From the NCBI RefSeq assembly GCF_041381155.1, contig NC_091135.1, forward strand, positions 67,297,067 through 67,361,066: a stretch of DNA of 64,000 nt, read 5' to 3'. The stretch is from Argopecten irradians. Its lineage: Eukaryota; Mollusca; Bivalvia; Pectinida; Pectinidae. Both the position numbers and the translations under genes were made by a program. How positions within the stretch are numbered: the stretch's first letter is position 1; each line of letters starts with the position of its first letter. The notes beneath the pieces were generated by a model. The model had not been told where the DNA came from and did no database searches. It worked only from the letters and a program-made list of their open reading frames with translations. Of the stretch, positions 1 to 9,623 are shown one piece after another.

Positions 1-669
1 ATTGTTATTTGTTATAATTTCTTCACGCAATTTACCCTAAATGGCCTCATAGGAATTATTCTTATGGAAACAACATGTCTGCCTCAAGTTTAGGTCTATT
101 ATTTTAGTATATTGTGTTATAATTAAATTCTAAAAGTAAATACGCATAGATTGAAGATATGATAGGATAATTATTGATATTTTAGACCATAACATATAGT
201 GGTGTCTTAGAATTTCGTACACTTCTTGAATTTGATTTTAATTAAGTTAAATTTTAAATTGGAATATATATTTATTTTTTGACAACACCATTATGTTTTA
301 CTTGATTTTAGACATATGGTGTGCTAAAAATTTGAATTCTTAAGTTAAAAGTCGTCTTTCAGATATTCTACATATACCCGTATACAACTGACATAGTCAA
401 GTCCAATAGCCCTTAAGTATCAAATTGTTATTATTTCGTGTTAAATTTCATTTTAACATGAGATATCTAATCACGTTGATATCACGACACTAATATAACT
501 TATCTAAACGTATGGTGATAAGCCAATGACCTAAATATTAGCAGAAGCTTTGATATATAACTTCCAATAACAATGGGCAGCTTAAAAGTACGACTATATA
601 TACTGTAGACACTTTTTTAATTTTTAATAATATCCATTTAATAAATAAAAAAAAACCTTTTGACAAAAG
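1..669. other. AT-rich intergenic stretch
   Basis: No open frame, RNA gene or clear repeat is visible here. The last bases form an A-rich run (T-rich on the minus strand) directly after the minus-strand tRNA at 670-741 and include the T tracts that would end its pol III transcript. Confidence 0.6.
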
Positions 670-741
670 TGCGTCGGCCGGGAGTTGAACCCGGATCGAC
701 TGCTTGGAAGGCAACCATGCTAACCGTTACACCACCGACGC
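670..741 (-). tRNA. tRNA-Gly (anticodon UCC), copy 1
   Basis: This 72-nt minus-strand gene folds as a tRNA: acceptor arms GCGTCGG and CCGACGC pair, the anticodon loop reads CUUCCAA with anticodon UCC at 706-708, and the T-loop region reads GGTTCAACTCC, which fits the pol III B box GGTTCRANTCC. The discriminator base is A. The CCA end is not encoded, as expected for a eukaryotic gene. It decodes GGA (and possibly GGG) glycine codons. T runs follow on the minus strand, usable as a pol III terminator. A motif TTGACGTGGC lies about 169 nt upstream (910-919). It differs from the plus-strand copies by T for C in the D-loop and A for G in the T-loop. Confidence 0.95.
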
Positions 742-909
742 TATTTATTAATGGTTTTTAATACTGAAATATGTTTATATTATTTTTCGTCCTGTAAATG
801 TTGTTTTAAATTTCTCTTTTGTTTTGTATCAATTTCAAATGGTACATTAGTCTTGTTTTTGTTAAATAAGAAAGAGAAACTTTTGTAAAAAGCAAACTAT
901 ACGATATTA

Positions 910-1000
910 GCCACGTCAAGATATGTTTGTATTCGGATTGCCTAAGGCTACGTGTTCCGTACCATATGTTACGATACACCATATTCTCTTATGTTAGGTC
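910..1000 (-). promoter_or_regulatory. conserved 5' flank of tRNA-Gly copy 1
   Basis: TTGACGTGGC (minus strand, 910-919) is followed further upstream by a block around GGATTGCCTAAGGCTA and a CATATGTTACGATA block. Both also occur upstream of tRNA copy 2 near 2777-2850 at almost the same distance. Conservation beyond the tRNA body shows that the whole unit was duplicated; whether the motif is a promoter element is inference. Confidence 0.45.
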
Positions 1001-1003
1001 TAA

Positions 1004-1059
1004 CTGTCTCACCTAGCTATACACAGATTTCCTGTCTCACCTAGTTATACACAGATTTC
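1004..1059. repeat. 28-bp tandem duplication, two units
   Basis: Two adjacent 28-bp units beginning CTGTCTCACCTAG differ at one base (C or T). This is a recent local duplication with no sign of function. Confidence 0.8.
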
Positions 1060-1261
1060 AGTTGTGGTTTTTCAAAAACAATGAATGGATGTAAATAACA
1101 ATATTGTTTTCCAAGCATATTATTTCTATTAAAATTAATGTAATAGTGTACACCAACATCATTTATCATTGGACTACCAAACGAGAAGGCACACTACGAG
1201 TGTAAGTCAATGTTATTACACTGGAATCAGCAACTATTAACTTGTTATCCTATGAATATAT

Positions 1262-1780
1262 TTTGTTTGTTTGTTTGAATAATTAAACGTCCTATTAACA
1301 GCTATGGTCAGATAAGGACGGCCTCCCATGCATGCGGTGTGTTGCGTGTATGTTGTGCGAGGTGCGTGTTTTTGCGGTATATTCATGTTGTATCTTCTTG
1401 TATAGTGGAACTGTTGCCCTTTTTAAAGTGATATATCACTGAAGCATGCCGCCGAAGACATCAAGCAACACACCCCACCCGGTCACATTATAATGACAAC
1501 GGACGAACCAGTCGTCCCACTTCCTGTAAGCTGAGCACTAAGCAGAAACTATCACTGTTATAGACTTTGGTGTGTCTCGGCCAGGGGACAGAACCCAGAA
1601 CCTTCCTCACAGGGGCGAACGCACAATTCAAGGCCAAAAGTGAGGCGGTGCCAAGGGAGGCATTAGTAAAGATAAAGTTAGTTAGGAAGAAGAGAAAATA
1701 TAATATCCTAAATTTAGTCGCCTTTTACAATCATGCAATAGGGGCAGCAGGTACAATTCTAACGCCTTACCTGCAGGGCC
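1262..1780 (-). mobile_element. R500 interspersed repeat, near-full copy
   Basis: One of about ten copies of a ~500-bp repeat in this window. In element orientation it runs from a 5' end at CCCTGCAGGTAAGGCGTTAG, through a block around GGCGACTAAATTTAGGATAT and one around GACACACCAAAGTCTATAAC, to a 3' end carrying GCTGTTAATAGGACGTTTAA and a CAAA tail (here at 1262-1275, reverse-complemented). No protein is encoded. The 3' CAAA tail and the variable 5' ends and internal losses of other copies point to retroposition (a SINE-like element), but the 5' region is not an obvious tRNA or 5S head. Mechanism is inferred. Confidence 0.75.
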
Positions 1781-2286
1781 ATCCTTAGAATTGCTACACT
1801 TATTTTGTAAAATATTTGAATTAATAATGATATGAAAATACGTGGTTAAATAGCTTGAAATCCATATATGATTGAAATCCATATTCATATATAAGTATAT
1901 TAGTAATAACAATAAAATAAACCAACACCATTTAAATAATTCTTACATTTTTTTGCATATTTTTCTCTATTAAAATCTTATAATTTATTCTTTTATGTCA
2001 AACCCAATTGCATGCCTTTTAACATACCATGTAAGTTTTCACTAAGTTATGAATTACTTCTTTTTATATTTAATTGATATCTTCTTTTTCACCGCTGACA
2101 AATGTTATTTTTTCACTATTAAAAACAGGACCAGACGATTTAGTATTTTCTTCAGTTACAAAAGTTACCTACTTTACAACATTACCACCATTCAAAAGTT
2201 TGAGCTTCTAATTTTACTTTAAGTTAAAAATATTAAAAATAATTAATTGCATCCCGAAAAAAATCCGTTCCACTATATCCTATATG
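1781..2286. other. AT-rich intergenic stretch
   Basis: Nothing recognisable beyond low-complexity A/T runs. Confidence 0.5.
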
Positions 2287-2437
2287 GAATGAAGTACTGA
2301 TTGCGCATTCACCAAATGTAAAACAAATTATTTTATATCATTTTTTGTGTTAATTAGACATATATATACACGATTAAACACCAATTACTGTTCAAATAAT
2401 GAACATCATTTATGCTATGTCGGCGGTGGAGCATCTT
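2287..2437 (+). repeat. 150-bp dispersed repeat, copy near tRNA 2
   Basis: This segment aligns along its length with the reverse complement of 21858-22007, including shared blocks TGTGTTAATTAG, ATATATACACGATTAAACAC and TGTCGGCGGTGGAGCA. Here it lies about 105 bp downstream (in tRNA sense) of tRNA-Gly copy 2 and lacks the long flanking direct repeats seen around the other copy. It carries a degenerate version of the TGGCGCATGCGCCA palindrome of the other copy. No coding potential is seen. Confidence 0.7.
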
Positions 2438-2542
2438 TAAGACATACATACAAATAAAAATTATAACATAGACAAATATTTGTAACTTAACAATGATTTT
2501 AAAAATTGCAAAAAAATTAAGGAAAAAAATGAAATAAAACAG

Positions 2543-2614
2543 TGCGTCGGCCGGGAGTTGAACCCGGATCGACTGCTTGGAAGGCAACCATGCTAACCGT
2601 TACACCACCGACGC
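2543..2614 (-). tRNA. tRNA-Gly (anticodon UCC), copy 2
   Basis: A 72-nt minus-strand gene, identical to copy 1 through the mature region including the A discriminator. The anticodon UCC lies at 2579-2581. The B box is GGTTCAACTCC. The 3' flank on the minus strand reads ACTGTTTTATTTC, giving a TTTT terminator a few bases past the end. The upstream motif CGACGTGGC (2777-2785, minus) sits about 163 nt before the gene, matching copy 1 spacing. Copies 1 and 2 are the only minus-strand members and share upstream flank, so they are a duplicated pair. Confidence 0.95.
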
Positions 2615-2776
2615 TGTACATATTAGGCGAAAATGACCCAAAATACTCTGGTATCTCTTAAAAATTACTATTTTATGTTCTACTTATCAAAAATAAGAAT
2701 ATATTAAAAAAGATTGAAATTTTCTCTGTTTATTTGAGAAAAAAATACTTATTAATGAAGATATAAAAATATCGTT

Positions 2777-2850
2777 GCCACGTCGATAATAAGTTGTGCA
2801 TGGATTGCCTAGGGCTACCGTATGATATCATATGTTACGATAAACGCCAC
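2777..2850 (-). promoter_or_regulatory. conserved 5' flank of tRNA-Gly copy 2
   Basis: TCGACGTGGC, then upstream GGATTGCCTAGGGCTA (as seen on the plus strand) and CATATGTTACGATAA blocks, repeat the order seen at 910-1000. Function unknown. Confidence 0.4.
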
Positions 2851-3290
2851 TTGTACTGGCCAGCATGTTACTTACACGAATCGTTTACATTTAAGCTGGT
2901 TATTTTGAACATCTGACAAAACTTCACGAATAAAGTTCGTGAAAACTGTAATGGATGTTGCATTCTTAAAACAAACTTAGCACATAGTTCGTTCTTTAAT
3001 ATTAGGTTTATACGAAGAACATTTACCTTACGTCCATCAACTGTTGACAGGTATGTACATTGATGTAGGAAATATGACAGGCATCTCAAGACAAACATTA
3101 ACCAAGGTCAGGTTACTAATGTTTGACAATATTTTGGGAAACATTGAGTAATGCTGTAAGATCAAACATGCAAAACCCAATCTTAAAATGAAATAAACTA
3201 GATGTAACGCTTACGCATCCTGTCCTTATAGAAAATAACGGTATTAATACTGGTTTAAACAAATTTAAACAAGAATTCCACGGACGTGGA
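2851..3290. other. intergenic stretch
   Basis: No gene or repeat recognised; short open frames on the minus strand here have no protein-like character. Confidence 0.5.
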
Positions 3291-4008
3291 TGTGTCGCCT
3301 GCACAGCATCACAAAAATAGTTATTTACAGTTGAAAATATTGATAATAATTTGATGAAGTCATCAAGTCATGTAACTCTTGCAAATACTGATGGATTTTG
3401 AGAAGTATCGAACCTATCTAAGATCTCCTTGCTATAAAGTAATATAACAAATTTGGTTGAAATCGGAAAATAAATACTCAAGTTGTCAAGCGGAAACCAT
3501 GTTTCGACGATTTTAAAGTCCCGTTACGCATATATTGACCGATTTTGATCAGTATCGAACCCATCTAAGATCTCATTGATATACATACAAAATTTGGTTG
3601 AAATCGGACAATAAATAATCGAGCGGAAACCATGGATTTATATGTTTTGACGATTTTAAAGTCCCGTAATTCTTGCAAACATTGACGGATTTTGACCATT
3701 TTTGAACTCATCCGAGATCTCATTAATATAAATTATTTTTGAAATTTGGTTGAAATTGGACAATAAATATTTAAGTTGTCGAGCGGAAACAATGGATTTA
3801 TCTGTTTTGACAATTTTAAAGTCCTGTAACTCTTCCAAATATTGACAGATTTTGGCCATTATAGAACTCATCTGAGTTCTCATTGATGAAAAGCTATATA
3901 CCAAATTTGGTTGAAATCGAACAAATACTTAAGTTATCGCATGGAAACCGTTTCCCGGACGCCGACATAGTGATACCTAAGTGTCGCCATTGCGTTGCAG
4001 GCGACACA
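3291..4008. mobile_element. TIR-bounded element with four ~150-bp internal monomers
   Basis: The left end TGTGTCGCCTGCA (3291-3303) is the inverted repeat of the right end TGCAGGCGACACA (3996-4008). Between them about four diverged monomers of 135-155 bp follow each other (roughly 3366-3515, 3516-3654, 3655-3810, 3811-3960). Each contains GAACTCATC..GAGATCTCATT, AATTTGGTTGAAATCGGACA and GCGGAAACC blocks. The right end also folds on itself: GTGTCGCC (3981-3988) pairs with GGCGACAC (4000-4007). No protein is encoded. I take it as a non-autonomous mobile element or satellite-carrying element; superfamily unknown, no clear target duplication seen. Confidence 0.6.
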
Positions 4009-4079
4009 AAAAACCATCATGCTGACACGATGACAACCACGGGTTGATAATTTATCAAAATTTAACAAAGCGTTTAAAG
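4009..4079. other. short spacer
   Basis: No feature seen. Confidence 0.4.
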
Positions 4080-4500
4080 TTATGTGCCGTATAACTGGGC
4101 GAAAATTTCGACATTTTTCGTCAATAAATGAATAGAAAAGCTTTGATGAATTAAGCTGTGAAAATCCAAATGGACAAACATTATTTGATGCCTTATCAAC
4201 ATTAGTTACATTACAGAATTATGCACCGTAAAAATCCCGATCTTATGCCATATGTATGCTTAGAATAAAACCTTTATTCAAAATTCATTTTACAATTACT
4301 AATACCTCAGTGTATTTGTGAAATTGTAGACCACAACTTGGTTTCATGGTACCACGGTTTGTATTTACTGTGCTGTAGATGTAAGTATGATTGTTTTGCA
4401 GTACCGTCAAAAATCATTTTCTTATTTGTACTCATAAAATTAAAAGCTATGCATTGTAAGTATCGTAATGATCAAAATGTTAGTAATTTTCGATAGATGA
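4080..4500 (+). repeat. diverged dispersed repeat, paralogue of 15115-15780
   Basis: ATTAAGCTGTGAAAATC, GTAGACCACAACTTGG..TTCATG, GCAGTACCGTCAAA and GCATTGTAAGTATCGTAA blocks occur in the same order as at 15115-15780, at low identity. An old duplicated segment or dispersed repeat; this copy lacks the 28-bp tandem expansion found in the other. Confidence 0.5.
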
Positions 4501-5105
4501 ATAAATTATAAAACGCTCTTTATGATTAGATGAAATTCACGGCACGTATACTTTGGTAGAAACAATTGCCTGCATGAAACAAGGTACCAGTAGCTCCAGG
4601 AGATACGTATCTTCTATCACATTGATGAAACTCGTCCATTACGCGTGTTCTGGGGATTTGTTTTTATTTTTTTTCGAAACTTTACAGGTGGTCTCAGTAT
4701 ATCAAATATAACGTGGCAATTTTCTTGTACATGTTTTTGATTACAAAATAACCTGAAAAGTTACATATATTGTGCCTTTAAAATATAAAAGATGTTGGTT
4801 ATCAGACCAAGGGCACAGAAAGAATACGCCTTATCTGTAATTAATGTCTACTGAATATAATTTAGCAATATTGCTTTCATGGCGGTATGTTTTTGATTTA
4901 GACTTGTTAACAGTAACTTAGTTCTTTTGCTACACTTTCAAAGGACGGATACTGTTTCACACAAATACTCGAAGCAAGTTAAAATACAAGTATTTTATAT
5001 GTTTTGTATATTTAGTGGTGATATGTTGATGTTTGTTTTGATTAAACCAAGTAGTTAACTGGTGATTTAAGCTCCGTATCGGATAGTGACACTACATACA
5101 TTCTA
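4501..5105. other. AT-rich intergenic stretch
   Basis: Nothing recognised. Confidence 0.5.
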
Positions 5106-5115
5106 TTGACCTGGC
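5106..5115 (+). promoter_or_regulatory. degenerate upstream motif of tRNA copy 3
   Basis: TTGACCTGGC, one mismatch from the TTGACGTGGC found upstream of the other tRNA-Gly copies, 60 nt before the pseudo-tRNA. The following ~25 bases also align loosely with the 5' flanks of copies 4 and 5. Confidence 0.4.
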
Positions 5116-5174
5116 GTGATGTGACTGCCGTCCCAGAAAACATTTTAACTGAAGAAAAACATCATCTTTACAAG

Positions 5175-5243
5175 GCATCGGTGTAACGGTCAGCATGGTT
5201 GCCTTCCAAGCAGTCGATCCGGGTTCAACACCCCGCCGACGCA
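5175..5243 (+). pseudogene. tRNA-Gly(UCC) pseudogene, copy 3
   Basis: A 69-nt relative of the intact genes. Three bases are missing at the acceptor/D-arm junction (GCATCGGTGTAACGG in place of GCGTCGGTGGTGTAACGG). The acceptor stem has an A-for-G change, and the T arm reads GGGTTCAACACCCCG, which breaks a stem pair and departs from the B box. The anticodon arm with UCC is untouched. A TTTTT run follows. It probably cannot fold or be transcribed well. It shares upstream flank with copies 4 and 5, so it decayed after duplication. Confidence 0.85.
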
Positions 5244-5773
5244 CATTTATTTTTCATTTGAAAAATAAAATTACCTTATAAACAAGTTAATAAGAAAATA
5301 TTAATTCTGATATTTATGAAAGATACGATGCACAAATTGTACAAAACACAGTATTTCCGACAGAATTTTTAATATTTACGTTTGATTGATAACTTAACAA
5401 ATACATTTTCATTAAGAGTTTTACTTCTATATGACGTAGCATTCTTGAGAATTCAGCAAGTGACATGTTTTCATACTAAACAGGTAGAGTAAATTAACTC
5501 TTTTATTAAAAAACAAAAACAAGTATACATAAAAGTTATACTTAACTCAATGGGGTTGATAATCTGTGAAGTTATTTTTATAGTTGTACCAGCCTAGTAT
5601 TCGATCTAACGTTTACGATTAGATATCATAGTTCCTCGCATGATTTAATCTTTTGTAATTATTGAATATGTTTTAAGGTTTTCCACAATCATATTATACC
5701 AAATATCCAACCCAAAGACGAAAATAGCCCAGTCCCCAAAAACAAATAGCCAGCTAATATTTATATGGTGTTG
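5244..5773. other. AT-rich intergenic stretch
   Basis: Nothing recognised. Confidence 0.5.
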
Positions 5774-6229
5774 CCCTGCATGTAGTGCGTTAGCTTTGTG
5801 CCTGCTGCCCGACCCTATTTTCATGATGGCAAAAGGCGACTAAATTTATGATTTTTTCACTTCTCTCCTACCTAAATAACGATCTACTTCTGTCCCCTGA
5901 CCGAGACACACCAAAGTCTATAAATCAGGAGCATAAACTAGACCACTTTAGCGCTCAGCATACAGTGAGTGGGACGACTAGTTTGCTCGTTGTCAGTATA
6001 ATGTGACCGGGTGGGGTGTATTGCTTAGTGTCTTCGGTGGCATGCTACAGCGATATAGCACTATAAAAAAGGTCAAGAGTTCCACTATACAAATAAACAC
6101 AACATGAACACACCGCATTCTCCCAAAACACGCATCGCGCAATTTACACACGCTACACACTGCATACATAGGAGGCCGTCCTTACATGACACTGGCTGTT
6201 AATAGTACGTTAAATTAATCAAACAAACT
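5774..6229 (+). mobile_element. R500 interspersed repeat, plus copy
   Basis: Starts CCCTGCATGTAGTGCGTTAG, carries the GGCGACTAAATTTATG, CGAGACACACCAAAG, TGACCGGGTGGGGTG and ACGCATCGCGCAA regions, and ends GGCTGTTAATAGTACGTTAA plus ATCAAACAAA. More diverged than the copies at 1262 and 12059. Confidence 0.7.
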
Positions 6230-6298
6230 GAAGCATGCCGCCGAAGACACCAAGCAACACACCCCACCCGGTCACATTATAATGACAACAGGCGAATC
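6230..6298 (-). mobile_element. inverted R500 fragment joined to the tail of the previous copy
   Basis: About 69 bp matching the middle of R500 in the opposite orientation (CTGAAGCATGCCGCCGAAGA onward), directly abutting the CAAA tail of the plus copy. The junction suggests insertion of one copy into another, or template switching. Confidence 0.6.
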
Positions 6299-6783
6299 TA
6301 ACATCGACAGACTCGGAGTACGTCACAATGCATAAAAATGCTTTGATAACATATCTTTGTATCGTTCTCTTATACTATAGTTAGTTCTTCGCTAATTGCG
6401 GCGTATTTATAGTATCTACACTTAAAACTTGTAGTTTTGCAGTGTCAGAGAGAACTGCGATAAAACTTAAAGATATATTGCGCCGGAGTACACAATCGTG
6501 TACACTTATCTCGGTTGAGATGCGTATTCTTTAACTGGCTATAATATCATATGAACAAGCCGTTTCGTCACATCATACATATGCTGCTAGGGAGAAATGA
6601 CTATATATATACAAAAAAGATTATGTTAGCTGTGGACGATATTTCATTTTACCTTTATGATTGACCAAACCGAAAGGTCATCGGAACTTGAGCCCTTATG
6701 GCAACTTAGTAGTAAGTGAAAAAAAATGTCTATTTTTAATGTTCAATTCGCACTTTATCCAGACATTTTGCGTATATCGTGCG

Positions 6784-6915
6784 AAAAGCTCAGGGTTCGT
6801 CTATCCGATCACATGAGTTTTCTCCGTGAACTCCGGTTTCCTCCCACTCTAAGACCCCTCACACGCTCTCATCCCGGCAACCAAAAATGATTTGTATAAG
6901 TTATATAACTTGTTT
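6784..6915 (+). mobile_element. SINE fragment with conserved CTCCGGTTTCCTCCCAC core
   Basis: Contains AGCTCAGGGTTCGTCTATCC, GAGTTTTCTCCGTGAACTCC, CTCCGGTTTCCTCCCACTC, AAGACCCCTCACACGCTCTC and AGTTATATAACTTG in order. From memory this core belongs to a widespread family of invertebrate SINE or SINE-like repeats. A tRNA-like 5' head is not clear here, so it is probably a partial copy. Confidence 0.5.
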
Positions 6916-8055
6916 TCTCAATCGATGTAAAGTTCATATTTTGTTTATCGTGCAGACAGTTTTAAGATTGTACAACCCCAAAACGTGACATAAACTATTG
7001 GTCTGTTTTCAAATATCAAGCAATTTAGAGACATGTACAGTATTTTGAAATAAGTAAAACAGAAAGAAACAGGGAAATCAATAAATAAAATAAAATAACG
7101 CTTTTTTAAAGAAATAAACTTTAAAAGCGTATCCTCATTCAAAATATTTATGTGAACTGTTCACAATGGCATTGATTCCATTTACCATTTTTATACAAAT
7201 GTAATAAACATGTGAGTATATAATGATAGTACAGCGAGAAAATCGAATATGTTTTGGTGGGAATTAATGCATGTCACTCTCTGCAATCAGAACACTTCAT
7301 GAAAATATGATGCATTCCGATTGAATAGGCTGTTAAATCTTAGAAGTTGTCAATGACTTGATGCAGGGATGACAAAGATTATGAGGAATATGAATAGATT
7401 ATTTGTTGGACAAATGAATAGGACACATTTTTATTTATAGCTACAATACATAACCAAAAGGAAAACGTTTTTAATTTTGCAGAAATTATTGATAATGAGA
7501 CAGTGTTACTAATATTAAATATGGTTAATAACTAAAGCAAAATTCAAATTTTGTTAAAGATATATAAACAAGATTCTTAATCAAGGTGATGATAAATACT
7601 CCTGATCATGATATTGCATTTGCTATTAAAGCAGTTTGACCTCTTAAACTCTCGGTGACTATGGCTGATGCGTGTTACAAAAAATGATATAGCATAAGTG
7701 CGGACCGAACCCGAGATCATTTTATGCCCAATAAACTTAAATTTATATCATCATTAACAACGACAAAATATAGAACTGGGATGTCTTCGACGAAGCCGAG
7801 CTAAAGCATACATTAAACATTTTAATGATCCCTGATGCAGTCGAAGTTGGTATCGGAGTCCGTGTCTGATCGACTTAGAAATGTCTATTATGAACTACAC
7901 AAGTGAAATGTTTTAAACTATTCCAATATATAAAGTACTATTTAAATTGAACAAATCATTTCAGAAAATTAAAAATAGGAAAGAATTGTGCATCTATTTC
8001 GTTATCTGTTGCTGTTCCCATTCTATCATACAATGTATTTAATATACTACATTGT
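6916..8055. other. AT-rich intergenic stretch
   Basis: No gene or convincing repeat. Short frames on the minus strand near 6945-7142 look like chance. Confidence 0.5.
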
Positions 8056-8110
8056 ATATACAACCTGTTGACGTGGCACATTGCTGCTGCTGGTCCGGAA
8101 ACGATCAAAG
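8056..8110 (+). promoter_or_regulatory. conserved 5' flank of tRNA-Gly copy 4
   Basis: A TATACAACCTGTTGACGTGG block continues through CACATTGC and GCTGGTCCGGAAACG and is nearly identical to the block at 10109-10155. TTGACGTGGC (8068-8077) ends 82 nt before the tRNA. The similarity shows the flank was duplicated with the gene; a role in pol III recruitment is conjecture. TGACGTGG also resembles a CRE/ATF half-site. Confidence 0.5.
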
Positions 8111-8159
8111 ATACATAGCAGCAAATATTTTATGTAAATTTAAAACATTGTCATACAAG

Positions 8160-8231
8160 GCGTCGGTGGTGTAACGGTCAGCATGGTTGCCTTCCAAGCA
8201 GTCGATCCGGGTTCGACTCCCGGCCGACGCA
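8160..8231 (+). tRNA. tRNA-Gly (anticodon UCC), copy 4
   Basis: A 72-nt gene with full acceptor pairing (GCGTCGG with CCGACGC), D arm, anticodon stem GUUGC/GCAGU with UCC at 8193-8195, and T arm CCGGG/CCCGG around TTCGACT. The B box GGTTCGACTCC is canonical. An ATTTATTTTAATTATTTTT flank gives pol III terminators. It is identical to copy 5, suggesting recent duplication or gene conversion. Confidence 0.96.
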
Positions 8232-8402
8232 CATTTATTTTAATTATTTTTAATGTGGTAAATTAAATTCTAAAATTGATTTTAAAATTACTATTTTATT
8301 AAATTTTTATTTCAGTATAATAAAAAGCATTTAAACTCAAAAGAGTCGACAACTATAAATCAGTACGTTACGAGTTTTTAATCTGCTGCACTATTGTCAT
8401 AA

Positions 8403-8507
8403 ATGCGACTATATTTAGGATTTCATTTTTTCTCTTCTTCCTAACGTGTCCCTTGACACCACTCCACTTTTGGCCTTCTAGTGAGCCCTCTCCCCTATGA
8501 GGTTGGC
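8403..8507 (+). mobile_element. R500 5'-part fragment, plus orientation
   Basis: GCGACTATATTTAGGATTTC through CCCTCTCCCCTATGAG matches the 5' half of R500. It is followed within a few bases by a larger copy in the opposite orientation (8513-9392), so the two form a head-to-head composite. Confidence 0.6.
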
Positions 8508-8512
8508 TGAAT

Positions 8513-9392
8513 GCATTAACGTCATATTAACAGCCAGTGTCAAGTAAGGACGGTCTACCGTGTATGCTGTGTATGAAGTGCGTTGTGCGTGTTTTGGGAG
8601 GCTGTGGTATATTCGTGTTTTTTTCTTCTTGTATAGTGGAACTCTAGTCCCTTTTATTGTGCTATATCACTGAAGCAGAATGCCGCCGAAGACACCAAGC
8701 CGCACACCCCACCTGGTGATATTATATTGACAACAGGCGAACCAGTCGTCCCACTCCATTTATGCTGAGCGTTAAACCAATCTGATTAAAATACAGATCC
8801 TTACAGCCACTCCGTTCAATAGAGGATCTGACAACATCCCATAACGGGTCATGTTCGGATGACCTTTACATCTCTATACCTTATAGTATCAATTGAAAAC
8901 GTCATTTCGTTCCAGTATACTTATTCATTTAGCTTTGTTGTGCTGTTTGGGCGAGATGGCTACTCAAATAAAAATAATTCTGATAACTTTATCAAACTAA
9001 TTCGTCCCCGGTAAAGATTCTAGCAGCAGTAATTTGATTGACCAGTTTCAAAGGTCACCTGAATGTTACCCAAAAGGAATGTTGTCAGATCCTCTTATCC
9101 AACGTAGTGATAATAAAGGATCTGTATTTTAATCAGACTCAGTGTTAAACAGGAGTAGAAACTACCACTTTTACATACTTTGGTGTGTCTCGGCCAGAAG
9201 TCAGAACCTAGAGCCTACCACAGGGACGAAAGTTCCACAAAAGGTCAATAGTGAGGCGGTGTCAAGGGAGACGTTAGGAAGAATAACGTCTGTTAGAGAG
9301 AAGAAGACAATTTCCTAAATTAGTCGCCTTTTACGATCGTGCAAAAGGGCCAGCAGATACAGTTCTTACACCTACCAGTAGGACCAATATAG
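8513..9392 (-). mobile_element. R500 copy split by a MITE
   Basis: Tail side GCATTAACGTCATATTAACA at 8513 runs to about 8777. The element resumes after the MITE at about 9143 and continues through TGGTGTGTCTCGGCCAGAAG to the CTACCAGTAGG end near 9392. Removing 8778-9142 restores the order seen in uninterrupted copies. A plain interspersed repeat without coding capacity. Confidence 0.65.
8778..9142. mobile_element. ~365-bp MITE nested in R500
   Basis: Ends are inverted repeats: TCTGATTAAAATACAGATCC at 8781 is matched by its exact complement at 9118-9137. The similarity continues inward for about 57 bp as imperfect arms sharing AGGATCTGACAACAT. Flanks CGTTAAAC (8770-8777) and TGTTAAAC (9143-9150) look like an 8-bp target duplication with one mismatch, which would suit a hAT-type element. 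No protein is encoded; it would need a transposase in trans. It is younger than the R500 copy it interrupts. Confidence 0.7.
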
Positions 9393-9477
9393 TGAAATAA
9401 TGACTTGTTTGTGATATTGTGTTTCCATTTGTCATTAAATGTGAGTTGAGAATTTATTCTCTCAACAGGAATAATAG

Positions 9478-9623
9478 AATCTTACATTGGTCTATCAGGT
9501 GGACAGGGATATCTCAACCCGAACGAAAGATTTTGGCCGCTGGTCAACCCGAGGCTTGCAGAGGGTCGACGTCCAAAATCTTTCACGAGGGTTGAGATTT
9601 CCTTGGCAGACCCATGTAAGATT
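9478..9623. mobile_element. foldback (palindromic) repeat
   Basis: Left arm 9478-9537 and right arm 9570-9623 are imperfect reverse complements (AATCTTACAT, GGTCTATCAGGTGGACAGGG, ATCTCAACCC and AAGATTTTGG against their complements), and the 30-bp centre is itself partly palindromic. The right arm is related to 62539-62571. It is the edge of a larger dispersed repeat that continues to about 9870 and carries a CRE palindrome. Confidence 0.6.
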
